From: Flavonifractor sp. An92
GTDB taxonomy: Bacteria > Bacillota > Clostridia > Oscillospirales > Oscillospiraceae
Assembly: GCF_002159175.1 (NCBI RefSeq)
Contig: NZ_NFGZ01000001.1
Location: forward strand, 186,001-250,000
Length of the DNA stretch: 64,000 nt
Reading direction: 5' to 3'
Made by a program: the position numbers and the translations under genes. Below, in pieces: positions 61,202-64,000 of the stretch (its first letter is position 1; each line of letters starts with the position of its first letter). The notes beneath the pieces were generated by a model. It ran no database searches. It saw only the letters and a program-made list of their open reading frames with translations, and was not told the DNA's origin.

Positions 61202-62425
61202 CTACTTCAGTTCCGCCCGGAAGCCGATGCGCTCCTTCTTCCGGTAGACGTGGATGCTGCCCCGGTGGCTGCGGGCGATGGACTGGGCGATGGACAGGCC
61301 CACCCCGAAGCCGCCGGTAAAGGTCCGGGCCGGGTCGGCCCGGTAGAAGCGGTCGAAGAGCTTGTCCAGCTCCAGCCGGTCCACCTGGGCATAGGTGTTC
61401 TCCACCACCAGCACCGGGTGGCGGCGCTGGAAGAGCTCCACCCGGATGTCCCCTCCGGGGTCGCAGTATTTGACCGCGTTGTCCAGCAGGATGGCCGCCA
61501 GACGGCGCACCAGCGCCTCGTCCCCCCGGTAGGAGATTCCGGGCTCCACCCGGGCCGTGAGGGTCTGGTCCCGCTCGGCGGCCAGGGTCTGGAACTCCGA
61601 GACGGTGTCCGACACCGCCTCGCTCAGATCGAAGGGCGCCAGGGTCAGATGGGACTCGCTCTCATCCATCCGGCACAGGGCCACCAGCTGGTTGATGAGC
61701 AGCCCCATCCGCTCACCCTCGCTACGGATGTCGTCCAGCCACTCATTCTTCCCCAGCTCCGACTCCACGATGTCCAGATTGGACAGGATCAGCGTCAGCG
61801 GCGTCTTGAGTTCGTGGTTGGCGTCGGTGATGAACTGCTTCTGCTTCTCATAGCTCTCCGCCACCGGGCGCACCGCCCGCTTGGAGAGGATCACCGTCAG
61901 CGCCAGGATCAGCACGGCGCTGCCGAAGAGGACCAAGAACGCGGTGAGCAGCAGGCGGTTGGTGATGTTCTGGTTGCTGCTGCCGTTGACAAAGACAATG
62001 GCCACGCCCTCATCGGTCTCGGTGACCTTGTAGCGGTACTCCAGCACCCAGCCCCGCTGTGCCCCCTTCTCCAGCGCCTGGGCGGCGTACTCCTCCACCT
62101 CGTCCTCCGAGAGGGAGGCGATGGCGTCGGTGTTCATGCGGGTGACCTCATCCTTCCCGTCCAGCCAGACCATGAAAAAGCGGGTGCTGAAGCGGGTCTC
62201 CGCCGTGATCACCTCCGCGTCGGAGAAGAGCGGGGCCGGCCGGTCCGACGGCTCAAAATCCGGGAACACGCCGTCGTTGGAGGAAATGGCGTCGGTGAGG
62301 GTATCCATGGTGCGGTCCATCTGAGCCATGCTGAAGGCCGAGATGAGCACGAAAATGCCCACGAACACCAGGAAAATGGAGATCCCGCTGATAAATATAA
62401 ATTTCCTGCGCAGCTCTTTGATCAT
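61202..62425 (-). CDS. sensor histidine kinase (two membrane helices)
   Basis: 407 residues. Membrane helices at about 8-32 and 160-182 enclose an extracellular sensor domain of about 125 residues. Then come the H box FITDANHELKTPL (His204), N box (LLDNAVKY), an F/G2 region (LFDRFYR, GGFGVGLSIA) and a C-terminal end. No HAMP is evident. The start ATG overlaps the response-regulator stop (ATGA, 62422-62425). Orthodox EnvZ/PhoR-like topology; signal unknown. Confidence 0.94.
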   Translation of the reverse strand: MIKELRRKFIFISGISIFLVFVGIFVLISAFSMAQMDRTMDTLTDAISSNDGVFPDFEPSDRPAPLFSDAEVITAETRFSTRFFMVWLDGKDEVTRMNTDAIASLSEDEVEEYAAQALEKGAQRGWVLEYRYKVTETDEGVAIVFVNGSSNQNITNRLLLTAFLVLFGSAVLILALTVILSKRAVRPVAESYEKQKQFITDANHELKTPLTLILSNLDIVESELGKNEWLDDIRSEGERMGLLINQLVALCRMDESESHLTLAPFDLSEAVSDTVSEFQTLAAERDQTLTARVEPGISYRGDEALVRRLAAILLDNAVKYCDPGGDIRVELFQRRHPVLVVENTYAQVDRLELDKLFDRFYRADPARTFTGGFGVGLSIAQSIARSHRGSIHVYRKKERIGFRAELK

Positions 62426-63096
62426 ACCCGGCACTCCAGCACGTAGCCCGCGTTGCGGACGAAGCGGATCTCCAGCGGCGCCTGGAGGGCGGCGATCTTT
62501 TTCCGCAGGTTGGAGATGTGGACCCACACCACGCTGGAGTCCACATTGGTGTCCCAGCCCCACACGTGGGTCAGGAACCGCTCGGGGGGCAGGATGCGCC
62601 CGGGGGCCTGCATCATCATCTCCAGGATCTGGAATTCCTTACCGCTCAGCGTCTGGACCTGGTCCCCCACGCTGAGCTGATAGGTGGCCCGGTCCAGGGT
62701 CACCGGCCCCAGCGTCAGCAGGTCCGGCAGGTAGTTGTCCTTCCGCCGCAGCATGGCCCGCACCCGGGCCAGCAGCTCCGCGGTGGAAAAGGGCTTGGGC
62801 AGATAGTCGTCCGCCCCCGCGTCCAAGCCCTCCACCCGCTGGGACACCTCCGAGCGGGCGGTGAGGAACAGGGCCGGTGTGGTCACGCCCTCCCGCCGCA
62901 GGGTCTTGAGCACCTGGATGCCGTCCATGCCGGGCATCATGATGTCCAGCACCAGGCCGTCGTACTCCACCGACTGGCCGTGGAGGAGCGCCTCCTCCCC
63001 GGTGGTGACGCCGTCCACGCTGAATTTATTGCGTTCAAAAATGTGGGTCAGAGACTTGAGGAGCTTGGGGTCGTCCTCGGCGATCAACAGTCTCAT
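62422..63096 (-). CDS. OmpR-family response regulator
   Basis: 224 residues. Receiver: AEDD (6-9), phospho-acceptor Asp51 (LVLDIMMPGMDG), Thr in FLTAR, Lys in YLPKPF. Winged-helix DNA-binding domain at about 125-224 (TLSGKEFQILEMMMQAPG, SNLRKKI, VRNAGYVLE). Tandem CTAAA boxes spaced by 11 bp lie between this gene and the divergent permease, suggesting autoregulation and control of the permease. It is co-translated with the kinase. Confidence 0.95.
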   Translation of the reverse strand: MRLLIAEDDPKLLKSLTHIFERNKFSVDGVTTGEEALLHGQSVEYDGLVLDIMMPGMDGIQVLKTLRREGVTTPALFLTARSEVSQRVEGLDAGADDYLPKPFSTAELLARVRAMLRRKDNYLPDLLTLGPVTLDRATYQLSVGDQVQTLSGKEFQILEMMMQAPGRILPPERFLTHVWGWDTNVDSSVVWVHISNLRKKIAALQAPLEIRFVRNAGYVLECRV

Positions 63097-63159
63097 GGGT
63101 TCACCTCCATATCCGGCCGGGCATGGGTCCGCGGCCCGCCTTCAGCTTAGCATGCCGGC

Positions 63160-63232
63160 CTAAAGTCAGACTAAAGCCGCTGTCCTCCTCCCGGGGACAA
63201 AAAAATTTTTTGTCCTTTAGCGCGGATTTAGC
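63160..63232. promoter_or_regulatory. tandem CTAAA-type response regulator boxes in the divergent intergenic region
   Basis: CTAAAG-N5-CTAAAG (63160-63176) and, on the other strand, GCTAAA-N5-GCTAAA (63232-63216) are direct repeats with an 11-bp period, as recognised by OmpR/PhoB dimers. A palindrome GGACAAAAAA-A-TTTTTTGTCC lies between them (63195-63215). A -10-like TACAAT follows at 63242-63247 for the permease. Confidence 0.7.
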
Positions 63233-63330
63233 ATTCTGTGATACAATGGTGCATCGGAGCGGGGAAGGCATACCCCGCAGCGATACTCAGGTCCTGCGCA
63301 GGCGCGCCGGGACCGTAGGAGGAATGTCTC

Positions 63331-64000
63331 TTGGATGGACTCTGGTTTCAGGTCCTGATCTGTTTTCTGGCTGGCGCGGGCGCCGGCCTGGGCACCGGTT
63401 TTGCCGGCATGAGCGCCGCTACGGTGATCAGCCCCATGCTCCTCACCTTTCTGGACGTGCCGGCCTATGACGCCATCGGCATCGCCCTGGCCAGCGACGT
63501 GCTGGCCAGCGCCGTCAGCGCCCGCACCTACGCCCGCATCGGTGCGCTGGACCTGAAGAACGGAATCGTCATGATGTGCGGCGTACTGAGCATGACGGTG
63601 GTGGGCAGCTGGCTCTCCTCCTTCCTGCCCAACCACGCGCTGGGCGGGATCTCGGTGGTCATGCCCTTCTTCCTGGGGCTGAAATTCCTGATCTTCCCCG
63701 TCACCAAGCCCCGGCCCGACCGCGGCGGGCCCGGCGGGAAGCTGGTCCGCGGCGCTCTGGGCGGAGCCGCCATCGGCCTGGTCTGCGGCTTCTTCGGCGC
63801 GGGCGGAGGGATGATGATGCTCCTGGTGCTGACCGTGTTCCTGGGCTACGAGCTCAAGACCGCCGTGGGCACCAGCGTGTTCGTGATGACCTTCTCCGCC
63901 CTCACCGGCGCGGTCAGCCATTTTGCCCTGGGCTCCGCGCCCCGGCTGGATCTGCTGGTCCTGTGCGTGATCTTTACCCTGGTCTGGGCCCAGCTGGCCG
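63331..64000 (+). CDS. TSUP-family (TauE/SafE-type) membrane permease, 3' end outside the window
   Basis: 223 residues are visible from the TTG at 63331, which has AGGAGG 8 bases upstream. The N-terminal helix VLICFLAGAGAGLGTGFAGM is the typical TSUP start, and a second, internally repeated Gly-rich helix (GAAIGLVCGFFGAGGGMMML) begins at about residue 147. The family exports sulfite, sulfoacetate or related organic anions. Divergent from the two-component system and sharing its operator region, it is a likely target. Truncated by the window edge. Confidence 0.9.
   Translation, partial: MDGLWFQVLICFLAGAGAGLGTGFAGMSAATVISPMLLTFLDVPAYDAIGIALASDVLASAVSARTYARIGALDLKNGIVMMCGVLSMTVVGSWLSSFLPNHALGGISVVMPFFLGLKFLIFPVTKPRPDRGGPGGKLVRGALGGAAIGLVCGFFGAGGGMMMLLVLTVFLGYELKTAVGTSVFVMTFSALTGAVSHFALGSAPRLDLLVLCVIFTLVWAQLA

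Overview
The window looks like a chromosomal segment of a GC-rich, low-motility-type gut Firmicute of the Oscillospiraceae (Flavonifractor/Lawsonibacter-like). The reasons are strong AGGAGG-type ribosome binding sites throughout, S-layer-homology surface anchoring, FtsX-type ABC permeases with adjacent two-component systems, many small one-component regulators, and a Tn4451-like mobilizable element typical of Clostridia. The species assignment is inference. The only non-host-like base composition is an AT-rich block at about 34.0-38.2 kb inside the mobile element.

Layout. 0-8.3 kb: AraC/GyrI-like and MerR/TipAS regulators, a decayed copy of a CatA-like gene, then a two-component system, a methyltransferase and a two-gene ABC exporter. 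8.3-13.1 kb: a hairpin-rich leader, a DUF4241 protein and a 1153-residue TPR/SUFU/DUF4253 protein that look like immunity-type modules. 13.2-28.7 kb: a ferredoxin-type aldo/keto reductase, a roughly 2895-residue SLH surface protein and, divergent from it, a MATE exporter / STAND (NB-ARC-TPR) ATPase / HTH-protein operon, then two small membrane proteins. 28.8-33.3 kb: a frameshifted alpha/beta hydrolase, MerR and LysR regulators, flavodoxin, a DHFR-like protein and DUF3795.

33.34-43.36 kb: a mobilizable transposon of about 10.0 kb with a large serine recombinase, MobV relaxase and RepA-like protein. It sits inside an XRE-type membrane regulator gene, which can be rejoined in frame across the insertion. 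The element carries a P-loop kinase gene that is itself interrupted by a 1725-bp lnu(C)/IS1595-family transposon with a perfect 8-bp target duplication, a spectinomycin-type nucleotidyltransferase and a nucleoside phosphorylase. A direct repeat of about 165 bp flanks the kinase cassette.

43.4-64 kb: a TetR gene with a small membrane protein, a CatA-like enzyme, and a magnesium transport cluster (two MgtA P-type ATPases separated by a receiver-less winged-helix regulator, a leader ORF beginning Met-Asp-Pro-Asp, and a 60-residue membrane microprotein). These are followed by a DUF1963 protein, a 7-TM histidine kinase with its regulator, a second CatA-like enzyme, HxlR with a second ferredoxin-type aldo/keto reductase, MarR with MATE, a YcxB-like membrane protein, a third two-component system divergent from a TauE/SafE-type permease, and the window end. 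Paralogue pairs are frequent: CatA-like x2 plus a remnant, AKR x2, MATE x2, MgtA x2, YcxB-like x2.

No tRNA, rRNA or CRISPR array was recognised. All motif, repeat and promoter statements come from direct reading. Family names are from recognition of conserved motifs, not from a database search.
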